Positions 9,511-18,411 are shown, counted from the first letter of the stretch. The stretch: DNA of 64,000 bases from Hyphomicrobiales bacterium (GCA_900467185.1 UBPA01000021.1:62001-126000); one strand, 5' to 3'. A program made the numbers and translations. The notes: generated by a model from the sequence alone, not told the origin.

Positions 9511-9904
9511 CGCAACGTCTCCAGCCCGCGCAGGATGCGCAGCAGCGCATCGACGTCGACGTCACGGTCGACAATGACGCGTCGTCCGTTCGTGCTCAGC
9601 ACCTACATGCGACCGCTACCCACTACCGGAATCAATGGAGCCAAAACGGGCGCAGGCACGTCCGGTGTGATCACTGCGGGCGCGAAGCCCTCGATCCGAT
9701 TGCGGCAAAGACTGCACGCCAACGGTACAGTTGTAAGCGGGAAACTTCCTGCTTCTCTGCCGTCGCGGAGACCTGGCGACCATCGCCAGAAAAGGCTTCC
9801 TCGAGAATTTTGAACTTGGCCTCGGCGGTAAAGCGCCGACGCCCTGTGTCGATGATTTCAATCCGGTTCACCGTTGTCCGAAAACTGTCCTTATGCCTGT
9901 CCAT
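9507..9904 (-). pseudogene. tnpA: IS66 tnpA (HTH protein), frameshifted
   Basis: The N-terminal part (RRRFTAEAKFKILEEAF ... VSRLQLYRWR) is the IS66 Orf1 helix-turn-helix region. After ASRPQ the frame is lost; the C-terminal end ([20 protein letters not shown]) continues in another frame behind a further stop. It is a DNA-binding accessory gene of the element, now inactive. Confidence 0.72.
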
Positions 9905-9927
9905 AGCGACAAAACGACAGACTCATC

Positions 9928-10112
9928 TCAACCGCTCAAGGCGGCGCTCCTCGGATGCTTACGCGGAAGGAACATCATTGTTACGCCGGCCGCCTCGATC
10001 AGTTCTCTTGCTGCCGGTCGTTTGTGGCGGGACAAATTGTCGAGGATGACAACGTCCCCTGGTTTCAATGTCTGAATCAGAACCTGAGCGATGGAATTTA
10101 GCATCACGCGGC
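9928..10112 (-). pseudogene. IS630-family transposase fragment (DDE domain piece)
   Basis: A minus-strand frame reads LIQTLKPGDVVILDNLSRHK, then RPAARELIEAAGVTMMFLPR. This is the central DDE segment of IS630/Tc1-type transposases, with the aspartate in LDNLS. The usual continuation (SPDLNPIE) is lost at the boundary with the IS66 remnant, and nothing upstream of 10112 continues the gene. It is a short relic. Confidence 0.75.
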
Positions 10113-10129
10113 GCAGCAGTCGTCCTCAG

Positions 10130-10243
10130 CACATCCGAGCTAGGACGCCCAGCGCACGCTGAGAGGCACAGGATAACGATGATTGCGTAAAAGAAGATGA
10201 AGGCGGCGCTTCTTAAACAGTGCCAATAGGACCGTCCGTGCAT
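10130..10243 (-). pseudogene. possible lipoprotein N-terminal fragment
   Basis: From ATG 10243 the minus strand encodes a hydrophobic stretch (AAFIFFYAIIVILCLSAC) followed by AGRPSSDVL. It looks like a lipoprotein signal peptide with an L-S-A-C lipobox. The frame runs into the IS630 fragment and has no body of its own. It may be the truncated start of a secreted alpha/beta-hydrolase-like lipoprotein, or chance. Confidence 0.3.
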
Positions 10244-10423
10244 CTGAAGCCTTTCAGAACGCAACATTAGCTACTGCGACAACAAGAACGACGGCTTAAA
10301 TCAGAATGATAGGAAAGAAAACCCATGGGCACCTCTACGGTGGTTTGGGCGTCAAGGTATGCGTGCCTCGATCCTGGCGACATTCCGTGATAGAACTCCG
10401 TTGTAAGGGAGTACGCAAACTAG
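10244..10423. other. upstream region of the TetR gene
   Basis: No gene seen. It holds the presumed promoter of the TetR-type regulator at 10424, which is preceded by the ribosome-site-like TAAGGGAG. Confidence 0.5.
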
Positions 10424-11044
10424 ATGTCAGACGGCGCAAGAAGACGGGGACGGCCTACTAAGGCAAATGAGGAAGCAATCACCCCTTCTATCCTCGACCA
10501 CGCAACAGCAGAATTTTTCCGCCTCGGGTATAATGAGGCCAACGTTGCGGTCGTCGCGAAGCTGGCAGGCTGTTCAAAGCGTACGCTGTATGCGCGGTTT
10601 GCGTCAAAAGCTGATCTCTTCCGGGCTTGCTTGGAACATTTTGTCGAAAAGAGGTTGCGTGGAATCCAAATGAATTTGCGCGCATCCGACAGCTTGGAAA
10701 AGCAGTTGGTTGCGGCGGCGACAGCATTGTGCAGCTACGTTCAGGAAGAAGAAACGTATAATCTTCACCGCTTGCAAGTCGAAGATAACCAGCGCTTTCC
10801 CGAAATGATCGAAATAATGGAACACGCTGCTGTCAGGCCGGCGTTGAAGCTTATTACAGATATTCTTCGGATACATTCAGGTCACTGCTCAGACGCGCGG
10901 TTGCAGTTTCTGGGGAAACAATTCCTAGCGATAACAGCACTGCGACAACTCCACGGTGTGCTTCAGCCCAGCCTGTTGGTTGAAAACGTAGAGGAGACCG
11001 TTAAGTTCTTCATACGTGGAGCAGGACTAGTTGAAGTTAAGTAA
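10424..11044 (+). CDS. TetR/AcrR family transcriptional regulator
   Basis: A 206-residue regulator. The N-terminus is basic (RRRGRPTK), followed by the TetR helix-turn-helix (about 18-65) with AGCSKRTLYARFASKADLF, a close match to the family recognition helix. The C-terminal ligand-binding domain (about 75-206) is diverged. Base composition is lower in GC than in the metabolic operons around it, and insertion remnants lie just upstream, which fits recent transfer. The nearest downstream gene, an outer-membrane protein on the same strand, is over 400 bases away, so a regulatory link is possible but not shown. Confidence 0.85.
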   Translation: MSDGARRRGRPTKANEEAITPSILDHATAEFFRLGYNEANVAVVAKLAGCSKRTLYARFASKADLFRACLEHFVEKRLRGIQMNLRASDSLEKQLVAAATALCSYVQEEETYNLHRLQVEDNQRFPEMIEIMEHAAVRPALKLITDILRIHSGHCSDARLQFLGKQFLAITALRQLHGVLQPSLLVENVEETVKFFIRGAGLVEVK

Positions 11045-11456
11045 GCCCTGTAGTGCTGGCATGAACGCCAAACGCCAACTCAAAAGTTGCCGCTCGATTG
11101 AACGTACACTAGCGTTTAGCTCTCACTCCGTGATCGTTGCTTCTGCTCTAGCTCACCAGTGCTTCTGATATAGATTTATTTGCTGGCCCAACGGCTATGA
11201 GCCTGACCGGCCGCCAATCTAAGTTGATAATAATATTCTAATAATAGGTGATTGTGGCAGTAATGCCACGGTCGGCTTCTGTTTGAGAAAAGTGCTGCTT
11301 CTCAAAAAAAATATACCTTTCGGTTTCATTTTTTTTGACGCAATTTGAAGGCGTCAGCCAGATGCAATGGCCGAATGATTCAGCCGCCTTTGGTCAGATT
11401 TCATCAGACCAAAAAATTCAGAAACGCGCGCAGCGCACACCTTATTGGACCATGAA
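11045..11456. promoter_or_regulatory. AT-rich leader region with three hairpins before the outer-membrane protein gene
   Basis: No ORF of interest. Three inverted repeats occur: GTGGCA-gtaa-TGCCAC (11254-11269), TTTGAGAA-N9-TTCTCAAA followed by an A-run (11282-11306), and TTTGGTC-N11-GACCAAA (11389-11413), the last 43 bases before the ATG. The first two may end the TetR transcript; the third could lie in the 5' leader of the outer-membrane protein mRNA. Confidence 0.5.
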
Positions 11457-12209
11457 ATGAAATCTCGATTGCGGCTATTGGCTAGCCTTGCGACGTTCCT
11501 GGGTATTGCTTCTCATGTGTCGGCCGCCGACTTGGCGCCCGTCGACACGTCCCCTGTTGTCATCGAAAGCAGTGGCGGGTTCTACCTCGGGTCTTTTAGC
11601 TCGGTGAATTTTCTCGACGACACTGGTTTCGGCGTGGCTGGACGGCGCATATCGACCGATTACGATGCCGGGTATTACACCGCAGGGCGCGTAGGATACA
11701 CCTTCTCTCCTATGAGCTTCGTATCTCCCCGTGTGGAACTCGAAGTGGGATATGGCTCCGCATCCGTAGACGAGCATCGCGTCTCAGGGTTCAGGGGCGT
11801 TGATGGTATAAACTCGTTTGGTGACGCGCGCACGCTTCAGGGATATCTGAACGGCTACCTTGATGTGCCGATCGCACATGACGGCATTCTCAGCGGCCTC
11901 ACACCTTTTATTGGTGGCGGTGTCGGCGTGATGAACCTCGAGCTGCGTAAGCAGGGCGTGGCTGGCGTGGCAACCTTTATGGATGATGACGACACACGAT
12001 TCTCCTACCACCTCGATGCAGGTGTCGCCATCGACATCCAATCGGTTGGTTTGTTCAGAGACAACGCCATTTTCGAAAAGACCATCTTCGACATCGGTTA
12101 CCGTTACACTGCCGCTGATGATTTCAAGTTTGTGGCTCGCGACGGAACGAATTCAAGCACTGACTTCCGCAGCCATGCTGTAACGTTCGGATTGCGCAAG
12201 CAGTTCTAA
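11457..12209 (+). CDS. outer-membrane beta-barrel protein (Omp25/opacity-like)
   Basis: A 250-residue protein with a cleavable signal peptide (MKSRLRLLASLATFLGIASHVSA, cleavage before ADLAP). It has alternating strands typical of an eight-stranded porin-like barrel and the expected C-terminal aromatic ending (VTFGLRKQF). ATG 11457 is preferred over the ATG four codons upstream because it starts the signal peptide cleanly. Rhizobial and Brucella relatives are surface proteins of the outer-membrane beta-barrel family. No operon partner is apparent. Specific role unknown. Confidence 0.82.
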   Translation: MKSRLRLLASLATFLGIASHVSAADLAPVDTSPVVIESSGGFYLGSFSSVNFLDDTGFGVAGRRISTDYDAGYYTAGRVGYTFSPMSFVSPRVELEVGYGSASVDEHRVSGFRGVDGINSFGDARTLQGYLNGYLDVPIAHDGILSGLTPFIGGGVGVMNLELRKQGVAGVATFMDDDDTRFSYHLDAGVAIDIQSVGLFRDNAIFEKTIFDIGYRYTAADDFKFVARDGTNSSTDFRSHAVTFGLRKQF

Positions 12210-12225
12210 GACGGCTGCTGGTTGA

Positions 12226-12289
12226 GCCTGCCGCCTCCGCAGGCCAGGGTGTAACGGTATGTGTCTGTTCCTGCCGGGCACATACCGTT
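12226..12289. promoter_or_regulatory. two strong hairpins between the outer-membrane gene and the next ORF
   Basis: GCCTGC-N7-GCAGGC (12226-12244) is followed by an 11-bp perfect stem, AACGGTATGTG (12253-12263) pairing with CACATACCGTT (12279-12289) around a 15-nt loop. No T-tract follows the second stem, so it may be a leader structure for the gene at 12364 or a 3' end-protecting structure. Confidence 0.55.
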
Positions 12290-12306
12290 GCCAATTTCGT
12301 TGCTGC

Positions 12307-12324
12307 GCAAACGCAAACGCAAAC
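12307..12324. repeat. short tandem repeat GCAAAC x3
   Basis: Three tandem GCAAAC units lie about 40 bases before the start of the next gene, between the hairpin and its ribosome site. Confidence 0.85.
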
Positions 12325-12363
12325 GCAGATGCGAGAGCGGAGCTGAATGAAAAGGAGCACAGT

Positions 12364-12930
12364 ATGGATGTCGATTGGCTTGCTACGCTTCTCGCTCAAG
12401 CCGATTTATGCGCCGAAAAGTCGCATGAAGTCGCAGACGCCTTGGATAGGACCGATCTAGGGCTCGACCATGCCTCCCTGCTGTACATGGAGATTATGCA
12501 TCTGGCTGCAAAGCTGGATGACGTTGTCGCCGATATTCGGGTGACGCTCGACGACCGGGATCCGCTCCTGGAAATGGCGGCAGAGTTGCAGGTTCTATGG
12601 AGCGAACTCGCCAGTGTAATTGCAAGTAAGATTACAGAAATGGACGACGGTGTTTCGATAACCCGTTGCGATGGTCAAACGCGGGCGAGGGAACAGTTGA
12701 CAGATACAATTCGTTCTGGAAAGCCAGCGCTACAACGCATGTGTGAGAACGGTGGGAAGGGGTCGGCGCGCAGGCGCTACCGACTTCGAGCCGATTATGA
12801 TGGCACGTGGGCCATCGTGGATATATTTACAGGGCAGACAGCCCATTTGGACGGTATATGGCAAGACGGATGGACGTTTGACGCAGCACGGAAGCTAGTT
12901 TCGATACTGAACGTTGAAACAGACAATTAA
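12364..12930 (+). CDS. hypothetical protein (188 aa)
   Basis: An acidic, soluble protein of 188 residues. Its ATG is preceded by AAAAGGAGCAC, which decides against an upstream in-frame start inside the hairpin region. The N-terminal half is predicted helical (MDVDWLATLLAQADLCAEK ... LDHASLLYMEIMHLAAKLDD). The C-terminal part (RRYRLRADYDGTWAIVDIF ... GWTFDAARKLVSILN) looks like a small compact domain seen in various alphaproteobacterial hypothetical proteins. There is no signal peptide, membrane segment or catalytic motif. Function is not recognised. Confidence 0.6.
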   Translation: MDVDWLATLLAQADLCAEKSHEVADALDRTDLGLDHASLLYMEIMHLAAKLDDVVADIRVTLDDRDPLLEMAAELQVLWSELASVIASKITEMDDGVSITRCDGQTRAREQLTDTIRSGKPALQRMCENGGKGSARRRYRLRADYDGTWAIVDIFTGQTAHLDGIWQDGWTFDAARKLVSILNVETDN

Positions 12931-13033
12931 GTTTCGAATTACTCATGTGAATTACTTCAAATAGGCAGTATTTTACAGCGTCCGTGATAGATTCGACCGT
13001 CTAGCTTGGTTCAGCACACCTAGCATCTTGACA

Positions 13034-13556
13034 CTAAATAGCCAACAGCTCATTCCATTCAGTCGTATACGCTTGGGACTTTTGTTCGCTGCGCAGCGCC
13101 CACGTCTGCTTCAGTCCACTTGCCGCAAATCCCATCGTCCCCCAACCATAGCGCTTGTTGAGCGCGTGCAGCCCAGCCCTCAGCTGCACCCGTTCCGGAC
13201 TGTCGGGCGCATGGAACAGTGTGCCCTGCACGGTCTCCGCCCGGTGCAGGTCGAGGCAGACCACGCCTGCCTTCTTGTAGCTGAACCCTGGCTGCTAGAT
13301 CCGGTCGAGACCATGCAAGGCAGCCTTGATCAGCCGTATGGTGTCGGAGGTTACCACCGGCAGGTGCACGGTATGCTGCCCAGTCTAATGCTTGTCCTGC
13401 TCTCGAAACCGGTTGGTGGTAACGAATATCTGCTGGGCAGGGGTGACCAGCCCCGCCCGGTGCATTTTCTCGGCCGCGCGGCTGATTTAGCATGCCACCG
13501 CCTCTTGCATGTCGGTGAGGGTGACCACCGGTCGGCCGAACGACCGCGACGCCATG
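13034..13556 (-). pseudogene. umuC: umuC-like DNA polymerase V subunit, 3' fragment
   Basis: The minus-strand frames read SRSFGRPVVTLTDMQEAVA, then SRAAEKMHRAGLVTPAQQIF and TNRFREQDKH. The last segment (LHALNKRYGWGTMGFAASGL ... YTTEWNELLAI) is the C-terminal DUF4113 tail of UmuC/RumB translesion polymerases. Internal stops occur after EQDKH and near 13296 (DRI*QPGFSYKKAG), and the catalytic palm region is absent. Its 5' side is cut by the IS3 remnant. Probably a relic of a mobile umuDC operon. Confidence 0.72.
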
Positions 13557-13570
13557 GTGGTTTGCTGTCA

Positions 13571-14146
13571 TCACCGGAGCAATACTCCCCAATAGGAGCT
13601 GCGGACAAATTCTTGGACTGCATATGCTGCAATTTCGAGATTCCAGCGGTATTCGGTGGGACTAATGCCGCCCATTGAGAGTTTTATGTGATGCTGATGG
13701 TACCAGTGGATGTAGGAATCTAGCTGCTGCATGAAGTTGTCAGCGGTCGTATTGATCCAGGTGCGATTGTAGTACATCTCGTTTTTCAGCCGCCTAAAGA
13801 ACCCCTCGCAGGCTGAGTTGTTCGGCGAGCATCCTATGCGTGACATAGACCGGGGCAGCTGAGCTTTCTGCATGCGTGACAACCAGCCCGGCCAACAACA
13901 ATGCGCACGCCGATCTGAGTGCGCAATAGGTCGGCCTGGAGTGCCGGTGATTGTTTCGATTGCGGCATAAAGCCTGTTCACTAGCTGGGCGTCCGGACGC
14001 GTGCTTACAGGCCAACTGACTACCAGCCGATCGAAACAATCAATCATGGGCGACAGACACGCTTTGCCAGCGGGCAGTTGGAATTCAGTGATATCGGTCA
14101 GCCATTTCTCGTTCGGCTTCGCAGCGTGGAAATCACGATCGACCAA
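13571..14146 (-). mobile_element. IS3-family transposase (orfB) C-terminal fragment
   Basis: The 191-residue frame has the integrase-core features of IS3 OrfB: NEKWLTDITEFQLPAGKACL, MIDCFDRLVVSW, the HSDR segment and the SPNNSACEGFFRRLKNEMYY glutamate region, ending near SPTEYRWNLEIAA. The last 20 or so residues run past the normal end into neighbouring DNA. The N-terminal half and orfA are missing, so it is an inactive remnant. It separates the umuC fragment from the alcohol dehydrogenase locus. Confidence 0.8.
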
Positions 14147-14304
14147 ATTTCAAGCTCACGACTCGACCCGATTTGTTTGATTGGTTCCACCAGATTTACA
14201 TAGCTGCAGCTGACGACGCAGATAGCCACTGCACCGTGTTACTCTATGAGCCACCGGTACAATGATAGATACCGGTGGCCTGTGCGTGTAGTCTGCAAGA
14301 AATT

Positions 14305-15342
14305 TCACGCTGCAAGAATAACTTTCATCGCCTTTTCGCGGGCGGCGTTGCCGAAGACCTCATAGGCGTCAAGGATCTCGTTGAGTGCGAAGCGATGGGT
14401 GATCAGCTTGCCTGGGTCGAACTTGCCAGCCCTTACTGTCTTTAGCAGCATCGGCGTTGTGTTGGTGTTTACGAGCCCCATCGAGATGTTGATGTTTTTG
14501 ATCCAGAGGTGTTCAATGTGAAGCTCCACTGGCTTGCCGTGAACTCCAACATTGGCGATCTTGCCGCCGGCCGAGACAATCTTCTGGCAAATATCGAAGG
14601 TCGCGGGCACGCCGACGGCCTCTATGGCCACATCGACGCCACGTCCGTCTGTCATCTCCAAGACCTTGACGACCGCATCTTCAGAGCCGACCTGGACCGT
14701 ATCGGTGGCGCCGAACTGCCGGGCCAGTGCCAATCGCGCGGGGTCCATATCGATCATCACGATCTTACTCGGCGAATAGAACTGGGCCGTCAGGAGCGCC
14801 GACATGCCGACCGGCCCAGCACCCACGATTGCCAAGGTGTCACCCGGCTTCACGCCACCGGCCTGCACGCCGATCTCAAGACCCGTCGGCAGGATGTCGG
14901 AGAGCATGACCAACGCTTCCTCGTCCGCCCCATCGGGGATTGGGTAAAGCGAGTTGTCGCCGTGGCGGATACGGACATATTCGGCCTGCGTGCCATCAAC
15001 CGTGTGGCCGAGTTGCCAGCCGCCGTCGTCGCAATGGGAGTAAAGCTGCCGCTTGCAGTTCGGGCAGGAACCGCAGGATGTGATACAGGAAATCAGGACC
15101 GGATCGCCCTTCATGAAGTTGCGCACTGCGCTACCGATTTCTTCGACCACGCCGACGCCTTCATGGCCAAGCGTGCGCCCCTCGGTAACGGTGGGAACAT
15201 CACCCTTCAGAATATGCAGGTCGCTGCCGCAAATGGTCGTCTTCGTGATTTTCACGATCACATCGGTTGGCTCCTGGATGACCGGCCTGGGCTTCTCGAC
15301 CCAATCTTTCTTGCCTGGTCCATTATAGACAAGCGCTTTCAT
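14305..15342 (-). CDS. zinc-dependent alcohol dehydrogenase (MDR family)
   Basis: A 345-residue medium-chain dehydrogenase. The start ATG 15342 has GGGAGGATTTG before it; an upstream in-frame start adds 31 residues that are not family-like. Catalytic zinc ligands appear in TTICGSDLH and GHEGVG. The structural zinc loop is SCGSCPNCKRQLYSHC. The NAD(P)-binding Rossmann motif is IVGAGPVGM. The enzyme would interconvert a primary or secondary alcohol and its aldehyde or ketone with NAD(P). The AraC-type gene 300 bases upstream on the same strand is the likely regulator. Substrate is not determinable. Confidence 0.88.
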   Translation of the reverse strand: MKALVYNGPGKKDWVEKPRPVIQEPTDVIVKITKTTICGSDLHILKGDVPTVTEGRTLGHEGVGVVEEIGSAVRNFMKGDPVLISCITSCGSCPNCKRQLYSHCDDGGWQLGHTVDGTQAEYVRIRHGDNSLYPIPDGADEEALVMLSDILPTGLEIGVQAGGVKPGDTLAIVGAGPVGMSALLTAQFYSPSKIVMIDMDPARLALARQFGATDTVQVGSEDAVVKVLEMTDGRGVDVAIEAVGVPATFDICQKIVSAGGKIANVGVHGKPVELHIEHLWIKNINISMGLVNTNTTPMLLKTVRAGKFDPGKLITHRFALNEILDAYEVFGNAAREKAMKVILAA

Positions 15343-15641
15343 CAAATCCTCCCTCGAGGGCATACCCCTCAGCATGATGTTACAAAGATCGCACAAACCG
15401 GCCTCCTGTCCGGGCTGTCGGCGGTGAAACGACACCCGCCAGCGATCATAGCCAACGGAGGAGGGCGCCGCTGGCCGGGCTTTGCTCCATTACGGAAGCG
15501 GGTAATCGAAAACGGAAGCGATCGGCGGACGACGTCAGTCCACCGCCGAAACGGAACTGCGCTCGCCGTTTACGGGAAGCGGCGGGAACAGGGGTTGATG
15601 ATTGCACGGTGTCAGTCTCTTCGTGTCGCTTGTCGGTCGGC

Positions 15642-16664
15642 CTACAGGGTGTGTGTCCCTGCCCGGTTGCGTAGCGTTTGGTAAGGGCTTTCACCGAACC
15701 GCTGGCGGTAGCTCGCGGCCATGGCGGTGAGGTTCACATAGCCGCGTGCAAGCCCGATCGAGGAGACCGTTTCGGTGGGAGGCGCGTCCTCCAGCGCCTT
15801 GCGCAGGGCGTCGAGACGGCGTGCTTTGAGGTAGTCGTGCGGGGTGATGCCGCGAAATCGCCTGAAGCCATTGGAGAGACTGCGGGCGGAAATGCCAATC
15901 TCGGCGGCGATTTCGAGCACCGAATACCCTTCATGCGCCCTCTCTTGCATCAGCCGTTCTGCCTCTCGCACATATTTCGGCGCGGCACCGCGCGCACCCG
16001 TCTCCAGGGTGAGGCCGGAGCATTCTGCCCACCCGCGCAGCAGTTCGAGGCATAGCGTTTCCTCTATGCGCTTTTCGATAAGGGGATTGGCGATACGGTC
16101 ATTGCGGAAATCAACGGAGCGCGTCGCATATTCCACGAGCGACAGCCAAGCAGATTGCCCCTGGCCGAAGATAAGGCGTTCCTTCCAGAGGTCATCGTCT
16201 GGCACGAAGCCATACCAACGCTGCGCCGTTTCCTCCATCAGGTTGTGAGGAATTGTTAGGTTTAACTGCAAGTCGTCGCCATTGGCAACGTTCCAATAGT
16301 CAGTGCGGCTGCAATCGACGACATAGCTGTCGCCAGGCTGCGTATCTATGCTGACGCCGTCGGCGAGCGGATGGCGGACACTCCCCCGCATTGTATTGAC
16401 GACGATGATATTGCCCGAGGACGGATCAAATTCATCTGCTTTCGTCGGAACGCCGAAGCAGAAGCGGCTAAGGATGATCCGGCCGATTGAAAGCGTACGC
16501 AACGTTGCGTTCGGGTCCGCTCCCTTTATGAGCGGTCGCGCCGCGAGCGGCATGTAGACCTTGTTACAGAACTCGTTGACTTCAGCCCACTCCCGGGACG
16601 CATTCAGTTTTCCGTTCAGCAGCGGCTGACCATGCGCATCATAAACTAGCGCATTTTCCAACAT
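15642..16664 (-). CDS. AraC-family transcriptional regulator
   Basis: A 340-residue regulator with an N-terminal AraC_binding_2-like sensory domain (about 30-200, including GNIIVVNTMRGSVRHPLADG and GDSYVVDCSRTDYW) and a C-terminal double helix-turn-helix (about 230-330; SVLEIAAEIGISARSLSNGF, then GYVNLTAMAASYRQRFGESP). The second helix-turn-helix motif is a good family match. It is encoded upstream of and codirectional with the alcohol dehydrogenase, which it probably controls. The 299-base interval between them contains the 10-bp palindrome CCCTCGAGGG at 15351-15360 beside the dehydrogenase ribosome site. Confidence 0.85.
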   Translation of the reverse strand: MLENALVYDAHGQPLLNGKLNASREWAEVNEFCNKVYMPLAARPLIKGADPNATLRTLSIGRIILSRFCFGVPTKADEFDPSSGNIIVVNTMRGSVRHPLADGVSIDTQPGDSYVVDCSRTDYWNVANGDDLQLNLTIPHNLMEETAQRWYGFVPDDDLWKERLIFGQGQSAWLSLVEYATRSVDFRNDRIANPLIEKRIEETLCLELLRGWAECSGLTLETGARGAAPKYVREAERLMQERAHEGYSVLEIAAEIGISARSLSNGFRRFRGITPHDYLKARRLDALRKALEDAPPTETVSSIGLARGYVNLTAMAASYRQRFGESPYQTLRNRAGTHTL

Positions 16665-17118
16665 ATGAGCATCCTCCTCCAGGTACTGCCGTTATCTTGC
16701 CCTGAAGTGTGCAGATTGCAACTATGATCCCCATCAAGATCAAATGCGCGCCAAATCGAGTCTGCGATGCAGATCGTTACTGCAGTCAGCGACCAATCTG
16801 CGTCCAGTTCGATGAAAGCTATCGGTATTTCAGCGATGGTCTACGCATTGGGATAGCGTATTTGCGCTGACAAGCTACAGTTTTTCAACACCCTCGCCCT
16901 ATGCCGGCCATGCGTTATCCGTGGTTGCCTTACTCGTTTAACAAGATGGGGCATATAGGACTCTGCATCGTAGTCGTCTTATTGATCACGTGCTTAGATG
17001 GTCTATGAAGCTTGCCAGGAGTTCGTATCCTAGCAAGGCGATATGACGCCTCCACGCAGTTAATATCAAGGGCGGGTACGTAGCTGAAATGCCGCGCATC
17101 CGTCATCGCTCAGACTTA
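16665..17118. other. intergenic region without a recognisable gene
   Basis: About 450 bases with only short, uncharacteristic frames. It contains the upstream region of the AraC gene and the downstream region of hipA. No convincing terminator or repeat was found. Confidence 0.5.
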
Positions 17119-18411
17119 TCATAGCCCCATCCTTAGACGCACCTCACGGACAAGCGTCAACGTGTTGAGCCGCCTCATAATCCGATCCGAGGAGTCGGGT
17201 CCCAAGAGACCGGGGGCAATCTTTGGCCAAGTTTCTAAGGCTCGACGGACGGCATGCTCGACTTCACGCGCGATGAGCTTTGGATCCAGCTTGATAAAGC
17301 TCGCAACCCGTTCGAAACGATGCAGATTGACTGCATCGAAATCATGTGTCCTGACGAAGCGCAATGCCATCTCGTCTCGGGGGAGATACAGGATCGTCGG
17401 CACGATATCGTAGGCGGGAGATAGTCTAATCTCGCAGGCTTGCGGGAAATAAAAGGACCAGTTCTTTAGGTGATTGTCGCCATTTCCTAGAAGCACGTCG
17501 GCGACGACACGTCTGACGGCTTCTAGAACGTCATCTCGATGATCGGTACTGAAACGGCGAACCATGTTAATAACCGTTTCGGTCGTACCCATCGTATATT
17601 TACGCTCACCTACCGCGCCGAGAATCTGGCCGGCGTCCTCGATATGGATGCGGCCGCCAGCAGACCTGTCGAACCTCTCCACGACAAGCACATTTTCGCC
17701 ATGCTGGAGCAATTCGGCTGGAACGTCCCGGATCGCGTCGCGTGAGATAAGCCGGCACGGCGCGGTTCTGACGCCGATTACGCTCGCCATCTGCATGGCG
17801 GCAAACTCTGCTTCGGGAAGATTGGGAAATCGTTCGCTGGCCAGCTTGATGATGCTACGACCCGTCTCTCCCCGTGCTGGAGCTGTCAGACGATCGCCAT
17901 CCCGGTTGCCGGTAAATTTTAGCTGGACGCCTGCCAGTGAGAATTTTACAGCGCCTTCGGGAAGCGGTGCCTTGAAGCCATGGACATTTCCGAGGTCCAG
18001 CGGTCCCGCCGCCGCCGGTATATCGGTCTCCGGGACAATGAACACCGCGCCGGGCAAGTCCGCTCCGAGGCGGGTCAGCACGTCGAATTCGTCGTGATCA
18101 CCCGGACCCATTTCTGTCATCACCAGCTCGCGCAGGGCTCCTTCCGGCAGAAGCCCGGAAAACCAGGGCGGCAACCTTCCGTGCAGCCCGATTTTATCTC
18201 CCCGCGAGGCGAGCCTTTCGCGTGTCCCTTGGTCGGAATCCGGATCATACCAGCCGAGACTGAGGATCGGCCTCGTCGCGTCCCGCAGGAAGCTCTCCGC
18301 AACGACAAAAGACACCGCTCTATCCGCGTCGCGCGTCAACGTTCCGGCCCGGACAGACACTCCTTTTTCGTCGAGCATAAAGACGCCAAGGACCGCCGCT
18401 GCTTTTGCCAT
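17119..18411 (-). CDS. hipA: HipA-family serine/threonine kinase toxin
   Basis: A 430-residue HipA protein, near the usual 430-440. It has the N-terminal couple domain (about 1-110; LPPWFSGLLPEGALRE) and the phosphorylatable glycine-rich loop SLAGVQLKF. It also has the catalytic motif GDNHLKNWSF (D-N-H-x-K-N) and the metal-binding SPAYDIVP. E. coli HipA phosphorylates glutamyl-tRNA synthetase and induces persistence; whether this member has the same target is unknown. Its start overlaps the last base of hipB, giving the canonical antitoxin-first order and likely translational coupling. All key residues seem present, so the kinase could be active. Confidence 0.9.
   Translation of the reverse strand: MAKAAAVLGVFMLDEKGVSVRAGTLTRDADRAVSFVVAESFLRDATRPILSLGWYDPDSDQGTRERLASRGDKIGLHGRLPPWFSGLLPEGALRELVMTEMGPGDHDEFDVLTRLGADLPGAVFIVPETDIPAAAGPLDLGNVHGFKAPLPEGAVKFSLAGVQLKFTGNRDGDRLTAPARGETGRSIIKLASERFPNLPEAEFAAMQMASVIGVRTAPCRLISRDAIRDVPAELLQHGENVLVVERFDRSAGGRIHIEDAGQILGAVGERKYTMGTTETVINMVRRFSTDHRDDVLEAVRRVVADVLLGNGDNHLKNWSFYFPQACEIRLSPAYDIVPTILYLPRDEMALRFVRTHDFDAVNLHRFERVASFIKLDPKLIAREVEHAVRRALETWPKIAPGLLGPDSSDRIMRRLNTLTLVREVRLRMGL

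Larger units (their letters stand above)
8130..9927 (-). mobile_element. decayed IS66-family insertion sequence (ISRm14-like gene set)
   Basis: Remnants of the three IS66 genes lie in their usual order on the minus strand: tnpA (9507-9904), tnpB (9154-9510) and tnpC (8130-9106). All three carry disabling changes, and the tnpC 3' third and the distal terminal repeat are missing. I could not identify a clean pair of terminal inverted repeats. Its right side abuts an IS630 fragment, so the copy is old and internally rearranged. Confidence 0.8.

Noticed and set aside
13059-13592. 177-codon minus-strand frame
   Set aside because: It is an out-of-frame reading of the umuC remnant; another frame carries the UmuC-like residues.
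14509-15684. 391-codon plus-strand frame
   Set aside because: Opposite the alcohol dehydrogenase, whose zinc and Rossmann motifs are intact.
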